Assembly (NCBI RefSeq): GCF_014873945.1
Contig: NZ_JADBEC010000002.1
Span: 1,612,001 to 1,676,000 of the forward strand
From: Rhizobium viscosum
GTDB lineage: Bacteria > Pseudomonadota > Alphaproteobacteria > Rhizobiales > Rhizobiaceae
Direction of reading: 5' to 3'
DNA: 64,000 nt
The notes under the pieces were generated by a model. It had not been told where the DNA came from. It did no database searches and saw nothing but the letters and a program-made list of their open reading frames with translations. The translations under genes were made by a program, and so were the position numbers. Positions 43,710 through 53,644 of the stretch are shown here, one piece after another. Within the stretch, counting starts at the first letter, position 1. Each line of letters starts with the position of its first letter.

Positions 43710-43781
43710 GAAATTAGTGCATTTCAAATGCATCAAATTAGTGTTCTTCCAAGGCGCTAAATTAGTGCAACAATAATGCAC
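43710..43781 (+). repeat. three 24-bp units each starting AAATTAGTG
   Basis: AAATTAGTG begins at 43710, 43734 and 43758, exactly 24 bases apart; the remainder of each unit is loosely similar (a second AA-x-GC near position 17). Such phased short repeats can be iterons or regulator sites. They sit between an IS110 relic and a plasmid-type DUF736 relic. Confidence 0.6.
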
Positions 43782-43800
43782 GTAAGTAGTGGCCCACACG

Positions 43801-43914
43801 GTAGCCGGAGGCGAACATGGCGAAGTCCCACGAACTGCTGACAAAGGGCCGCACTTTCGCATCTACGCCGACAAAGTCGAGCTTGGCGCCGGTTGGCAGA
43901 AGACCTCCGAGTAG
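43801..43914 (+). pseudogene. DUF736 relic
   Basis: The frame reads ADKGPHFRIYADKVELGAGW then QKTSE and a stop. This is the centre of a DUF736 protein (x-KGPHFR-I-x-x-G-x-V-E-x-G-A-x-W-x-K-x-S-x-E), a small family carried on rhizobial conjugative plasmids and integrative elements. Both ends are missing. Confidence 0.7.
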
Positions 43915-43937
43915 GGCCGCGTCCTGAGGCTCCACAT

Positions 43938-46019
43938 CTAGTCGACGAAGACGCCGACACTTGCCGCCCGGCCCATGGAATCGATCACCGTCAGCTTCGA
44001 ATAGCCGCCGCCATCAGGCATCCAGCTCTGCGTTCGCCGTCGCGACAGATCGGGCAGCGGCTTGCCGTTGGCAAGCCAGCGGAAAGGCGCACGGCCGCCT
44101 TGCAGCTTCAGCATCAGCGGCGAGAGATCGCCTGCTTTTGCTCCAAGATCGACATGCGCGCCCTCCGGCGGATAGACGATCTGCGGCGACGGCTCGCGAC
44201 CTGAGGCGGCAAGCAGTCCGCTGGCATTGAGCGCAAAACGCCGCTGGCTGATCGGCAGATCGGTCTGGGCAATGCGCACAGCGCCTGCCGGTGGACGCGG
44301 CAGCGGTGTGGCGGCGATGCCGGATTTTGCAAGCGCCTCGAAGAGGATAGGTGCGGCCGTACCATAACCCGTCAAACCGGGCACCGCGCTGTTATCAGGC
44401 CGTCCGACCCACACACCAAGCACATAGCGGCCGTCATAACCGACCGACCAGGCGTCACGATAGCCGTAGCTCGTGCCGGTCTTATACGCGATGCCGCGCT
44501 GCGGTGCGCCTGCCGGCGGGATGACACCTGAGAGTATGTCGGCAACATTCCAGACGGCGACCGGCTCGAGCAAGGGCTCGCCATCGATCTTGCCGGGCAT
44601 GTTCGTCACGCCATCGCCGATCCGGACTGGCTGGCCACGATTGGCAAGCGCTGTATAGAGCTGCACGAGATCCTTCAGCGTGATGCCGACGCCGCCAAGG
44701 CCAATCGCCAGACCCGGCGTCTCGTTCGGCGGCAAAACGGGGCGCACTTCGGCGCGGCGGAAGCGCACCATAAGGCGAGACGGACCGACTGCATCGAGCA
44801 GCTTGACCGCCGGCACGTTGAGGGAGAGCTGCAGGGCCTCGCGCACGGTCACGTCGCCCTGGTAGCTCATGTCGAAATTGCGCGGCCGGTAGCCGAAGAA
44901 ATCGGCCGGCCGGTCCTCGATGATGGTCTCCTGGCTGACCAGTCCCTGCTCGAAGGCAAGGCCATAGATGAAGGGTTTGAGCGTCGAGCCGGGCGATCGG
45001 CTGATACGCGTCATGTCGATCCAGCCGGAGCGGCTGGCATCGAAATAATCGGCTGAACCCACCTCGCCGACGATCTCGCCGGTCTCTGCGTCCGCCATCA
45101 CCATGGCAAGCGACAGCTTCGGTCCGAGCTTCATCGTCGCCGCACGCGCGACGGATTCGAGACCGGTCTGCACCTGCTTCTTCAGCGTCGTCTGATGCTG
45201 GATCGCCTTCGGATCCTTGCGCAATGCGGCTTCCGCGACATGGGCGGCAAGGGTCGGAAGCTGCAGCCGGCGGGCAGGAATGGTAACACCCTCGGCGCGC
45301 TCGGCCTCGCCGTCGCCGACCACCTCGGCCACGGCAATACGGTCGAGCACGCGCTTGCGCGCCGCTTCGGCTGCCTTCAGGTTTCGGTCCGGACGGCGCT
45401 TTTCGGGCAATTGCGGCAGTGCGACCAGCAGAGCCGCCTCCGCCACCGTCAGCCGCTTCGGCTCCTTGCCGAAATAGGCCAGGCTTGCGGCGCGCACGCC
45501 TTCCAGATTACCGCCATAGGGCGCATGGGTGAGATAGAGATCGAGGATCTCACCCTTCGAAAGCCGCCGCTCGATCTGCACGGCGCGCATGATTTGCAGG
45601 AGTTTTGCCGAAAGCGACCGGCTTTCACGCGGCTCGATCAGCCTTGCCACCTGCATGGAGAGCGTCGAGGCGCCAGACACAATGCGGCCGTTGCTGACGA
45701 ATTGCAGTGCCGCGCGCCCGAGCGCCCAGACATCGATGCCGCGATGCTCATAGAAACGCTGATCCTCATAGGCGACCAGCATACGGATGAATTGCGGATC
45801 GACGTCGACAACGTCGGTTTTCAGCCGCCAGCGGCCCTCCGGCGTCGCAAAGGCCCGCAGCAATTGCCCGTCGGCATCGAGCACTTCGGGCGAGACGGCT
45901 TCGGCCTGTTCGAGCGGCGGGGGATAAGCCCGGTCAGCGGCATCGAGCGCAAACAGGCCTCCGCCGGCAATGACAATGCCGGCTGCAGTCCCGATCGCAA
46001 ACTTCTGCCACCGCCTCAT
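43938..46019 (-). CDS. pbpC: penicillin-binding protein 1C
   Basis: A 693-aa bifunctional peptidoglycan synthase of the PBP1C class. An N-terminal membrane anchor (IGTAAGIVIAGGGLFAL) precedes a GT51 transglycosylase (EDQRFYEHRGIDVWALGRA, the catalytic Glu; RKILDLYLTHAPYGGN-type strand), then a transpeptidase with SxxK (SPGSTLKPFIYG), SxN (LSLNVPAVKLLD) and KTGTS. The C-terminal BiPBP_C domain ends in SMGRAASVGVFVD. Its ATG overlaps the stop of the alpha-2-macroglobulin gene by four bases; the two functions (cell-wall repair and protease trapping) are a widely conserved pair in Gram-negative bacteria. Confidence 0.95.
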   Translation of the reverse strand: MRRWQKFAIGTAAGIVIAGGGLFALDAADRAYPPPLEQAEAVSPEVLDADGQLLRAFATPEGRWRLKTDVVDVDPQFIRMLVAYEDQRFYEHRGIDVWALGRAALQFVSNGRIVSGASTLSMQVARLIEPRESRSLSAKLLQIMRAVQIERRLSKGEILDLYLTHAPYGGNLEGVRAASLAYFGKEPKRLTVAEAALLVALPQLPEKRRPDRNLKAAEAARKRVLDRIAVAEVVGDGEAERAEGVTIPARRLQLPTLAAHVAEAALRKDPKAIQHQTTLKKQVQTGLESVARAATMKLGPKLSLAMVMADAETGEIVGEVGSADYFDASRSGWIDMTRISRSPGSTLKPFIYGLAFEQGLVSQETIIEDRPADFFGYRPRNFDMSYQGDVTVREALQLSLNVPAVKLLDAVGPSRLMVRFRRAEVRPVLPPNETPGLAIGLGGVGITLKDLVQLYTALANRGQPVRIGDGVTNMPGKIDGEPLLEPVAVWNVADILSGVIPPAGAPQRGIAYKTGTSYGYRDAWSVGYDGRYVLGVWVGRPDNSAVPGLTGYGTAAPILFEALAKSGIAATPLPRPPAGAVRIAQTDLPISQRRFALNASGLLAASGREPSPQIVYPPEGAHVDLGAKAGDLSPLMLKLQGGRAPFRWLANGKPLPDLSRRRTQSWMPDGGGYSKLTVIDSMGRAASVGVFVD

Positions 46020-49000
46020 TGTTGAGCCGCAACGACCTCCATCTTGCCGGTCGCGGTCCGCGCGGACATATCGGGACGATACATGTCCTCGACGGTTGCT
46101 GCCGGATGGTCATAGACGCCGGGTGTCACGGCGCGCACCACATAGGCGACATTGAAATCACGCGCCGAATTTTCGTCACGGTTGAAGGCTGCGACGAAAC
46201 GGTCGTAGCGGAATTCCGTATGAGCGGCCGACATTTCGCCGACCCAGTCGAAATTCGTCATCTGGGCGCTGTCGACGAGGCTCGGATTATCGATCTCGAA
46301 GCCGGCCGGCAGGAGATCGGTGATGACGATGCGCGAGGCCCAGTTGTTCTGCTCGGTCACATGGAGGACGACGACATAGCGTTCGTTCTGCTGCGCCTCG
46401 CTGACATTAGCCTCCTCGCCATCAAGCGTGTAATAGCTCCGCTCGATGGTAAAGCCGTTGCCGCCCGCAGGCAGCGGCTTGACGGGGGCGGCAACCGTGG
46501 TGACGACGGCCGAGACCGTGTCACTCGTGGCGCTCGTCAAGGTCAGCGGATGGTCGATCAGCGCATCGCCGGTCATCTTCGCCATATAGGCGCCGGTCCG
46601 CTCAGCTCCATTGACGTTGATCTTCAGATCGTCGTCGCCGTTCTGCAGGGCACGCGCGGCCAGAAGCATCCAGGCCTGTTCCTGGGTGCTCGTATATTTG
46701 CTGCGGTCCCATTCGCGTGCCACGGCCTTGGCGAGGTCCGGAATGACGGGTGGAACCGGCCGGCTTTCGGCGGCTAGCGCCAGGATCGCCGCGCCATCGC
46801 GCAACACCGAGCCGTAATCGGTGCGTGAGAAGTTCACGCGGGTTACCATCGACTGTTTCGACATCTGCAGTGCATCGACGAAAATGTTCTTCGAGCGCGT
46901 TGCGTCCCCATAGAGCGCCAATGCCGCAGCGATATGGGCCTTGGCAAGCGGCGTCGGGAAGTCGTTGATCATCGTGTCGGCATAGTAGCGCAGGTCGCTG
47001 ACGGCCGCCTTCTTGTTGCGGGCAAGCACGTAGAGGGCGTAGGCGATCTCGTCGCCCTTGCCTTTCACGTCGGTCGTGTAGGAAAGCGAGTTCTGCAGGT
47101 TCTCCAGCGCCTGTACCAGCGCCCGGTCCGGCACGTCGTACTTCTGCTCGCGTGCCCGCGTCAGGAAGTCAGTGACGTAGGAATCGAGCCAGAGATCGCC
47201 GGAATCCGGTCCCCAAAGGCCGAAGCTTCCCGCATAGGCCTGGTAGGACAGCACACGGTAGATCGCATCCTGGACGCGCTTGTGGATGTCGTCATCGGCT
47301 TGTTCCATGCCGGCCTGCTTGGCGACCTCGGCCAGATAGAGCAGCGGCATGGCGCGGCTCGTCGTCTGCTCGGCGCAGCCGAACGGATAGCGGTCGAGCG
47401 TCATCAGGAGAGCCGGAATGTCGAAGGCAGCCGAACGCGTGACGTTGACGGCGATCGAAGCCCCCGGCAGCACGCTGTCGGCCAAGAGATTCTTGTCGAT
47501 CGTCAGGCTCTTGCCGGGTGCAAGCGCAATGACGCGCCGTTCGGTGACCGGCAGCGACGACGGCCGCACCGGCACATCGACCACCTGGTCGAGCGACAGG
47601 CCGGAGGCATTCGACAGGTTGATTGCCACACTGCCATCGCCCGGCTCGCCGCCGACAAGCATCAGCGTCAGGTCGGACTTGGCGCCGGCTTCGAGCTTCA
47701 AGGTCTGCGAAGCAGGCCCGTCGATGCTGAGCGCCTCGTTGCCGGTCAGCGTCAGCTTGTAGTCGCCGGCCGGCGCATCGGTATTGGCGATGTCGAGCCT
47801 GAGGTTAGCCTTGTCCCCGGGCGCGAGAAATTTCGGCAGGCTTGCGGTGACGACGACAGGATCACGGATGATGACGTCCTTGGCGCTGTGGCCAACGCCG
47901 GTCTTCGTCCAGGCGAGCGCCATCACGCGGGCCGTGCCGTTGAATTGCGGAATGTCGAAGCTGACTTTCGCCTTGCCTTCGGCATCGAGCTTCACCGGAC
48001 CGGAGAAGAAGGCGACGAGCTTCTGCGTCGGCGGGCTTGCCTGCAGCGCGATCGCGCCGCCATCGCCGCCGGTGCGCAGCTTGCCGGTCGCACCCAGCGA
48101 ACCATCGATCAGCCGGCCGTAGAGGTCGCGGATTTCAAGGCCGAGCTGGCGCTGGCCGAAATACCAGTCCTCAGGGTTCGGCGGCTCGTAGCGGGTCAGG
48201 TTCAGGATGCCGACATCGACGGCGGCAACCGTAATATAGGCCTCCTCGTTGGCGCCGGCGCCGGAAACCTGCAGGCCGATATCGAGCGGCCCGCGCGGCA
48301 GCATCTTTTCCGGCGTATCGATCTTGACCTGCAGGGCGCGTTCGGCCGGATCGACCTTCAGCCATTTGATGCCGATCGAGCGCGCCGGCATATGGGTTTC
48401 CAGAGAATCGCCTGGCCGGAAGAGGGTGGCGGTCACATAGGCGCCGGCACCCCAGTCGGCGGTGACGGGAATATCGACCTCACCGCCGGTCTCGCCCATT
48501 GTGGCGTTCTCAACGGCAACCAGCTTTTCCGTGCCGGCCGTGATCATCAGCTCGCCGCCATAACGCGACGTCACCTTCAGCTTGGCCGTCTCGCCGACCT
48601 TATAGCTGTCCTTGTCGAGGGCGATCTCCAGGCCATCGGGCGTTTCCGTCGAAGTCGAGGCGACGAACCAGCCGGCATCGAATTCGACGCTGGAGGTCGG
48701 GCCGTCGGCGTCAGGGCTTTCCACCTCGAGCCGGTAACGGCCCCACTCGACCGGCGCCTGAATCTTGCCGCCATTTTCAGCCGTCGCATCCACCGAGCCG
48801 GAGGCGACCTCTTCGGGCGTATAGGTGGGCTCGTATTTCCAGGCTGTTCCTTCGCGATACCACTGATAGTCGCGGCGCAGCTTGTAGAACTTCCAGCGCA
48901 GGCCCTTCATCTCCTGCTTCTGGCCTTGGGTGTCGAGGCCGATGACCGTGAAATTCGCCAGCGCATTCTCCGGCAGGTCGCCGTCGAATTCCGGCTTGAT

Positions 49001-51496
49001 GCCGATTGCAGTCGCGTCGGTCTTGACCGGAATGTCCAGCGAGCGCTCGATGGCGCGACCGCCCGGCTCCTGCATGCGCAGATAGACGGTGGCGTTCAAT
49101 AGCTGGGTCGTCGCCGGCAGCTCGCCGATCGTCAGATCGGTCGAGGCTTCGCCATTCTCGTCGAGTGCCGGCAGCCCGTCGATCGGCTGGCGCGAATCCT
49201 CGCTCGCTTCTTCGTCGGCGAGGCCGAACTGGTAGCCGGGATAGGCGGCATTCGCGCGTGTCGGCTTGACGACGACGTCGCCCTCGATCGTCAGGCCCGC
49301 CGCTGGCGCGCCATAGAGATATTTGCCGGAAATGGTGATCGTGGCGGCCGTATCCGTACCGATCTCCTTGGACGCGGTCTTGATCTCCATGTCGGTACGG
49401 TCAGGCACGAAATCATCGACGAGGAAAGTCTTGGTTGCGATCGCCGAACCCTTCGGATCCGTATAGACGTTCATCGTCCACGTGCCGCGCATGGCGTTTT
49501 CCTGCGTTTGCAGGTCAACCACATAGCCGCCGAGATTGCTGGTCTGACTGACGACGCGCCGGTCTTCTACACCATCCGGCCGTGAGAAGATGAAGGTCAG
49601 TGGCAGGTTCTCGATCGCCTTGCCGTCCGTATCGCGGGCAAGGACTGCCGCATGGACGGTTTCGCCGGCCCGGTAGATACCGCGCTCGGTGAAGGGCAGC
49701 ACGTCGATCGCGCCCGGCGCGGCGCGTCCGGTCACACCACGGTCGGAAAGATCGAAGCCCGCCCGCGTCATGTCGAGGAAGACATAGTCGGACGTGCCGT
49801 TCTTGGCGCTGATGACGGCAGGGGTGAGTGCGGCGGTGCCGCGCATCAGACCGGCCGTGAAGGTGGCGCGGCCGTCCGCGTCTGTCGTCGCTGTGCCGAG
49901 TACTTCATTGTTCTTGGCCAGCAGCTGCAATTCGACGCCGGCCATTGGCTTGGCCGAAGCAAGTGAGCGGGCAAAGACGTTGAGCCCATCCGTGCCGGCA
50001 TAGGTGGTGATGCCGATATCGGAGACGAGGAACCATTGTGTCGCCTGCGAATCCCAATCCTGCGCGGGGCCGGTCGCTGGCGTTGCGACCATCACATAGA
50101 TGCCGGGCTTGCGCTCGGGCAGCGCCTCGTCGACCGGGAAGGAGGTGACGACGTCCTTGTTGAGCTCGTTGGCAATTTCGATCGACCCCTGCCAGACGAG
50201 CTCGCCGCTCTGGTCCTGGATATTCTGGGCGCTGTAGCCGTCGAGCTGCGTCAGGAATTGCGATCCGGTCAGGAGCGGCGCGATGCCGCGATCACCGATG
50301 CGGTAGAGCTTCAGATTGGCAGACGCCATGTTGACGGAGACGATCGGGATGCCGCGGCGCGCCGTCGACGGCAGCACGAAGCTGTCGCCGGTAAAGCGCA
50401 CCATCTGGCTGCGGTCCTTGATATAGACGTCGATCGCAACAGGCGCTTCCAGAACCTCGTCGACCGAGGAGGGCAGGCCGGTGCGGAAGCCGATCTTATA
50501 GGTTTCGCCGTGGGTGAGGCCTTCGACGCAGATCTGCTTGTCCTTGGCTTCCAGCGCCTTGGGGGCTGCACCGTTCAGTGTCACGAAGGGCGCATAGTCG
50601 ACCGTCTTGACCAGCGCCTCGGAGAAGGTGACGCAGGCACGCGGCGTGGCGCTGTCGGCATCGACGGTATGTTCGGTGATGCGGAAGCCCTGCGTCTGCT
50701 TGAGCTGCAGGTAGTCCGCCTGCACGTCCTTGGCGCCGACGAGCGCAAGGCTCGCCTTGTAGCTATTCAGCGCATCGCGATAGTTGGCGTTCTTTTCGAG
50801 GGCCTTGGCAAGCACCGCCAGCGCGTCGGCGCGTTTATTGGTGCTGCGCGTCAGCTGGTAGCCGTTCAACGCGTCGATCACCGCCTGGCCGAAGACGCCG
50901 CTGTCCTGGGCGCCGAGCGAGGTGGCGGCACGTGCCGTCTCGATCCAGAGATCGCCGTCATCAGGGGTGATCGACAGGGCGCCATGGAAGGCCTTCAGCG
51001 CATCGGAAAGATTACCGCCCGTCAGATCGAGGCGGGCACTTGCCGTCAGGCTGTCGACGCCCTGGCCCTGCTGGTCGTCGGCGAGCGCCAGATCGTTGCG
51101 GAAATTACGGGCCTGCTGGACGAGATCGTCGGAGAGGAAGGGCAGGCGAGGGGCAGCGCCGATATCCGGCTCTTTCGGCACGCTGGCTGCCGTCGTTTCG
51201 ACGATCCTACCGGCAATCGCGCCGGGGGCGGCATTCATTGTCTTGAAATCGGATTTCAGGAAACACCACTTCACCTTCGGATTATAAGTGAAGGCCTTGC
51301 AGCTCTTGTCGCCGATGCAGGCGGCCTTGCACTGATCGAGCGAGAGGTTCTGCTCGGTGCGCAGGTCGAAGCCGAAATAGTCGGCATCCTTGACGGTGAC
51401 GATGTCGCGCTTGGCGTCGGCGGCAAAGGCCGACGGGCCTGCAAAAATCATGGATGCGACGATGACGGAAAAAGCGAAGAACGAGCGCACAGACAT
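46016..51496 (-). CDS. bacterial alpha-2-macroglobulin with PAN domain
   Basis: An 1826-aa periplasmic protease inhibitor (YfhM class). A signal peptide (FFAFSVIVASMIFAGPSAFA) leads into a PAN/apple-like domain (FGFDLRTEQNLSLDQCKAAC with six cysteines to about residue 90), then macroglobulin domains, the A2M_N region, and the thioester motif FGCAEQTTSR (Cys-x-Glu-Gln) near residue 1370, followed by the alpha-helical thioester domain and a receptor-type C-terminus. Attack by a protease on the bait region would trap it through the thioester. Upstream of and coupled to pbpC. Confidence 0.94.
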   Translation of the reverse strand: MSVRSFFAFSVIVASMIFAGPSAFAADAKRDIVTVKDADYFGFDLRTEQNLSLDQCKAACIGDKSCKAFTYNPKVKWCFLKSDFKTMNAAPGAIAGRIVETTAASVPKEPDIGAAPRLPFLSDDLVQQARNFRNDLALADDQQGQGVDSLTASARLDLTGGNLSDALKAFHGALSITPDDGDLWIETARAATSLGAQDSGVFGQAVIDALNGYQLTRSTNKRADALAVLAKALEKNANYRDALNSYKASLALVGAKDVQADYLQLKQTQGFRITEHTVDADSATPRACVTFSEALVKTVDYAPFVTLNGAAPKALEAKDKQICVEGLTHGETYKIGFRTGLPSSVDEVLEAPVAIDVYIKDRSQMVRFTGDSFVLPSTARRGIPIVSVNMASANLKLYRIGDRGIAPLLTGSQFLTQLDGYSAQNIQDQSGELVWQGSIEIANELNKDVVTSFPVDEALPERKPGIYVMVATPATGPAQDWDSQATQWFLVSDIGITTYAGTDGLNVFARSLASAKPMAGVELQLLAKNNEVLGTATTDADGRATFTAGLMRGTAALTPAVISAKNGTSDYVFLDMTRAGFDLSDRGVTGRAAPGAIDVLPFTERGIYRAGETVHAAVLARDTDGKAIENLPLTFIFSRPDGVEDRRVVSQTSNLGGYVVDLQTQENAMRGTWTMNVYTDPKGSAIATKTFLVDDFVPDRTDMEIKTASKEIGTDTAATITISGKYLYGAPAAGLTIEGDVVVKPTRANAAYPGYQFGLADEEASEDSRQPIDGLPALDENGEASTDLTIGELPATTQLLNATVYLRMQEPGGRAIERSLDIPVKTDATAIGIKPEFDGDLPENALANFTVIGLDTQGQKQEMKGLRWKFYKLRRDYQWYREGTAWKYEPTYTPEEVASGSVDATAENGGKIQAPVEWGRYRLEVESPDADGPTSSVEFDAGWFVASTSTETPDGLEIALDKDSYKVGETAKLKVTSRYGGELMITAGTEKLVAVENATMGETGGEVDIPVTADWGAGAYVTATLFRPGDSLETHMPARSIGIKWLKVDPAERALQVKIDTPEKMLPRGPLDIGLQVSGAGANEEAYITVAAVDVGILNLTRYEPPNPEDWYFGQRQLGLEIRDLYGRLIDGSLGATGKLRTGGDGGAIALQASPPTQKLVAFFSGPVKLDAEGKAKVSFDIPQFNGTARVMALAWTKTGVGHSAKDVIIRDPVVVTASLPKFLAPGDKANLRLDIANTDAPAGDYKLTLTGNEALSIDGPASQTLKLEAGAKSDLTLMLVGGEPGDGSVAINLSNASGLSLDQVVDVPVRPSSLPVTERRVIALAPGKSLTIDKNLLADSVLPGASIAVNVTRSAAFDIPALLMTLDRYPFGCAEQTTSRAMPLLYLAEVAKQAGMEQADDDIHKRVQDAIYRVLSYQAYAGSFGLWGPDSGDLWLDSYVTDFLTRAREQKYDVPDRALVQALENLQNSLSYTTDVKGKGDEIAYALYVLARNKKAAVSDLRYYADTMINDFPTPLAKAHIAAALALYGDATRSKNIFVDALQMSKQSMVTRVNFSRTDYGSVLRDGAAILALAAESRPVPPVIPDLAKAVAREWDRSKYTSTQEQAWMLLAARALQNGDDDLKINVNGAERTGAYMAKMTGDALIDHPLTLTSATSDTVSAVVTTVAAPVKPLPAGGNGFTIERSYYTLDGEEANVSEAQQNERYVVVLHVTEQNNWASRIVITDLLPAGFEIDNPSLVDSAQMTNFDWVGEMSAAHTEFRYDRFVAAFNRDENSARDFNVAYVVRAVTPGVYDHPAATVEDMYRPDMSARTATGKMEVVAAQQ

Positions 51497-51699
51497 TGGT
51501 TCCCCCCGGATGCTGGCTCTGAGCCGGGCGGCACTGTCCCCACTCGCCGAGGAATTGTCAACTCACCTTACCGCCTGTTCCGGTTTCGCACATCAGCTTT
51601 CGTGCAATCGTCACATCGGCGTGAGTGAACAGCTTGTGATTTGCGGCTTTTTCGCCGATCGGCAAGGATTTCACTGAGTTGTTCCCGGAGGTAGCCGCC

Positions 51700-52410
51700 G
51701 TGTCCATATCCACATCAGGCAAGGTCCTTGCCGCGCTTTTTGCAACCGCTGCCCTTTTGCTTGGCTTGGGTTCCGTCGCCACTCAAGCGGCGGAAGACGC
51801 CGTTGTCATTCCAGCTCCGACGGTCGACGAGACGGGCAGGTCGGGGACGGAGACCGCCGTCTTCGCCGGCGGCTGTTTCTGGGGCGTTCAGGGCGTCTTC
51901 CAGCATGTGAAGGGCGTCAAAAGCGCCGTTTCCGGCTATGCCGGCGGTGAAGCCGCAACCGCCCAGTACGAAACGGTCAGCACCGGCACGACCGGCCATG
52001 CCGAATCCGTCAAGGTGACCTTCGATCCGAAAGAGGTGAGCTACGGAAAGCTCCTGCAGGTCTTCTTCTCGGTCGCGCACAATCCGACGCAGCTCAATTT
52101 CCAGGGACCGGACCAGGGTACCCAATACCGCTCGGCGCTGTTCATCTCCGACCCGCAACAGCGCAAGGTCGCCGAAGCCTATATCGCTGAGCTCGACAAG
52201 GCGCATGTCTTCAAACAGCCAATCGTCACCAAGGTCACCGACTATACCGGCTTCTACCCGGCCGAGCAGTATCACCAGGATTTCCTGACCCTGAACCCGA
52301 CCTACCCCTATATCGTCTACAACGACCTGCCGAAGATCGAGAACCTGAAGCAGATCTTCCCGGCCGATTACAGCCGGGAGCCGGTTCTGGTGCTGAAGGC
52401 CAAGGGCTGA
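51700..52410 (+). CDS. msrA: exported peptide methionine sulfoxide reductase MsrA
   Basis: A 236-aa protein starting at GTG 51700, chosen because GGAGG (51687-51691) lies 8 bases upstream and the start gives an immediate signal peptide (VLAALFATAALLLGLGSVAT). The catalytic motif GGCFWGVQGVFQ carries the active Cys; YETVSTGTTGHAESV, FFSVAHNPTQLN and DYTGFYPAEQYHQDF are typical of MsrA. Repairs methionine-S-sulfoxide in exported proteins. Reads divergently from the macroglobulin gene and ends at a clear terminator. Confidence 0.93.
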   Translation: MSISTSGKVLAALFATAALLLGLGSVATQAAEDAVVIPAPTVDETGRSGTETAVFAGGCFWGVQGVFQHVKGVKSAVSGYAGGEAATAQYETVSTGTTGHAESVKVTFDPKEVSYGKLLQVFFSVAHNPTQLNFQGPDQGTQYRSALFISDPQQRKVAEAYIAELDKAHVFKQPIVTKVTDYTGFYPAEQYHQDFLTLNPTYPYIVYNDLPKIENLKQIFPADYSREPVLVLKAKG

Positions 52411-52437
52411 GAAGTGCTTTCAAGATCGGAATTTCAG

Positions 52438-52464
52438 AAGGCGGCTAAGTAGCCGCCTTTGTTT
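52438..52464 (+). terminator. Rho-independent terminator after msrA
   Basis: Perfect 9-bp stem AAGGCGGCT/AGCCGCCTT with AAGT loop followed by TGTTT, 28 bases after the msrA stop. Confidence 0.85.
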
Positions 52465-52536
52465 ATGATCAGCCGAGATTTTAAGGATTTATCAATATTA
52501 ACAAACGTTTAATCGAGAAAACTTGCGTTTCACACC

Positions 52537-52561
52537 GGAACATATCGTCGCATCGCCCGTT
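52537..52561 (+). promoter_or_regulatory. EcfG-type general stress promoter
   Basis: GGAAC (52537-52541), 16 bases, CGTT (52558-52561), an exact EcfG consensus, 78 bases upstream of the response-regulator start at 52640. Second such promoter in the window, after that of treY. Confidence 0.8.
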
Positions 52562-52639
52562 TAAGCTGCGAGCTTCGTCGAGGCGATCTCTCTTCAATGA
52601 AGTGGGGTCTCCCAAGTAAAGCGCAAAAGGGGATCTGTC

Positions 52640-53085
52640 ATGGCCACTGATCTCATGCGTAGCTGGCAACGGGAACATCTCATGGAACAGCGAGTGCTGA
52701 TTGTCGAAGACGAACATCTGATCGCCCTCGATCTCGAAATGACGATCGAGAACATGGGCGTGCATGTCGCAGGCCTTGCATCGGATCGCGAAGGGGCCTT
52801 CAGGCTCGCACCGCTCGCCGACATCGCCTTCGTCGATGTCAACCTTTCCGACGGCGCAACCGGCCCTGATATCGGCCGGCAGCTCGCGGAAGACCACGGC
52901 ATTTCCGTCGTCTTGATGACGGCCAACACGGAAGTCGTTACCGACGGCGTGCGCGGTGCGCTCGGAGTGGTTTGCAAACCAGTCATACCGCGGTCGTTGG
53001 GCGCCTTCTAAAATATGTGGCTGCCCGCCGCACCGGCATGATGGAGGTCGTCCCGGAACCGATGATGGTATTTGCCCCAGGTTAG
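52640..53085 (+). pseudogene. single-domain response regulator, frameshifted near its end
   Basis: A receiver domain: RVLIVEDEHLIALDLEMTIE with the acidic pair, AFVDVNLSDG with the phosphorylated Asp, VVLMTANTE and GVVCKPVIPR with the Lys. The first frame stops at 53009-53011 (123 aa). One base later the correct frame would read R-L-L-K-YVAARRTGMMEVVPEPMM to 53085, which looks like the native end, so a single-base deletion near 52995-53002 truncates the last helix. The receiver core survives and may still fold. The EcfG promoter upstream places it in the stress regulon. Confidence 0.75.
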
Positions 53086-53452
53086 TAAGCGCCTTAGGGA
53101 GGCCTGAGAATCCCGATCTTCCGAAGGAACTTGGGTTTTCGACTGAACGGAAATGAATCTGAAGCAGTGGCGAATCTCGTTTTTGATCGCTCTGTTCGAC
53201 CGACGAATTGGACGACGGAAAGCTCCGTCTGCAATTCCGCGAACCAATCGTTCAAATAGCTGATAGCCCGTCTTTTGATCGGTCGGGTGTTTATATCCAC
53301 TACCGTAGCGCTAAGAGGGTTTCATACGGTTCACGCAGGATCAGGCTTCCGCCTGCCCCTCACTTTTTAACTTAAACCAAGCGGTATCCCTTTGCCGCCT
53401 CTCAGGAGAGAATGCACGTTATGCTTCTATATCTACTTTGGTCTCTGCATGA
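53086..53452. other. intergenic region
   Basis: No gene recognised. Small frames on both strands lack start signals. A weak hairpin (CAGGC-TTCC-GCCTG near 53343) followed by C and T-rich sequence might terminate the response-regulator transcript. Confidence 0.3.
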
Positions 53453-53644
53453 GTGAAAAGACCATCCGCCACTACTCACTTGGAGAACATCGCGATATCT
53501 GCCGGCGTGATATTAATCATCCTCGCAGTCTGGCTCCGTCTTAGAAATAGCGTTGAAGTATGGTCTCTTGTGACGTTGTCATTCGTTTGCATCGCCTTTG
53601 TTGGAGCATGTTTGATAATCGCCGGACTTCTTGATAAACGATAG
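53453..53644 (+). CDS. small two-helix membrane protein
   Basis: A 63-aa protein from GTG 53453 with two transmembrane helices (IAISAGVILIILAVWL and LVTLSFVCIAFVGACLIIAGLL) and a charged C-terminus (DKR). The hydropathy is that of a real protein, but the ribosome site is weak. Function unknown. Confidence 0.5.
   Translation: MKRPSATTHLENIAISAGVILIILAVWLRLRNSVEVWSLVTLSFVCIAFVGACLIIAGLLDKR

Noticed and set aside
43710..43781. Possible CRISPR array
   Set aside because: Only nine bases recur per unit, three units, no spacer-repeat structure and no cas genes.
46934..49102. 722-codon plus-strand frame
   Set aside because: Shadow of the alpha-2-macroglobulin gene, whose domains and thioester motif are unmistakable.
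50036..51628. 530-codon plus-strand frame
   Set aside because: Also antisense to the alpha-2-macroglobulin gene; high-GC third-position artefact.
52990..53011. Programmed ribosomal frameshift in the response regulator
   Set aside because: No slippery heptamer or downstream structure was seen; a simple base deletion is the easier explanation.
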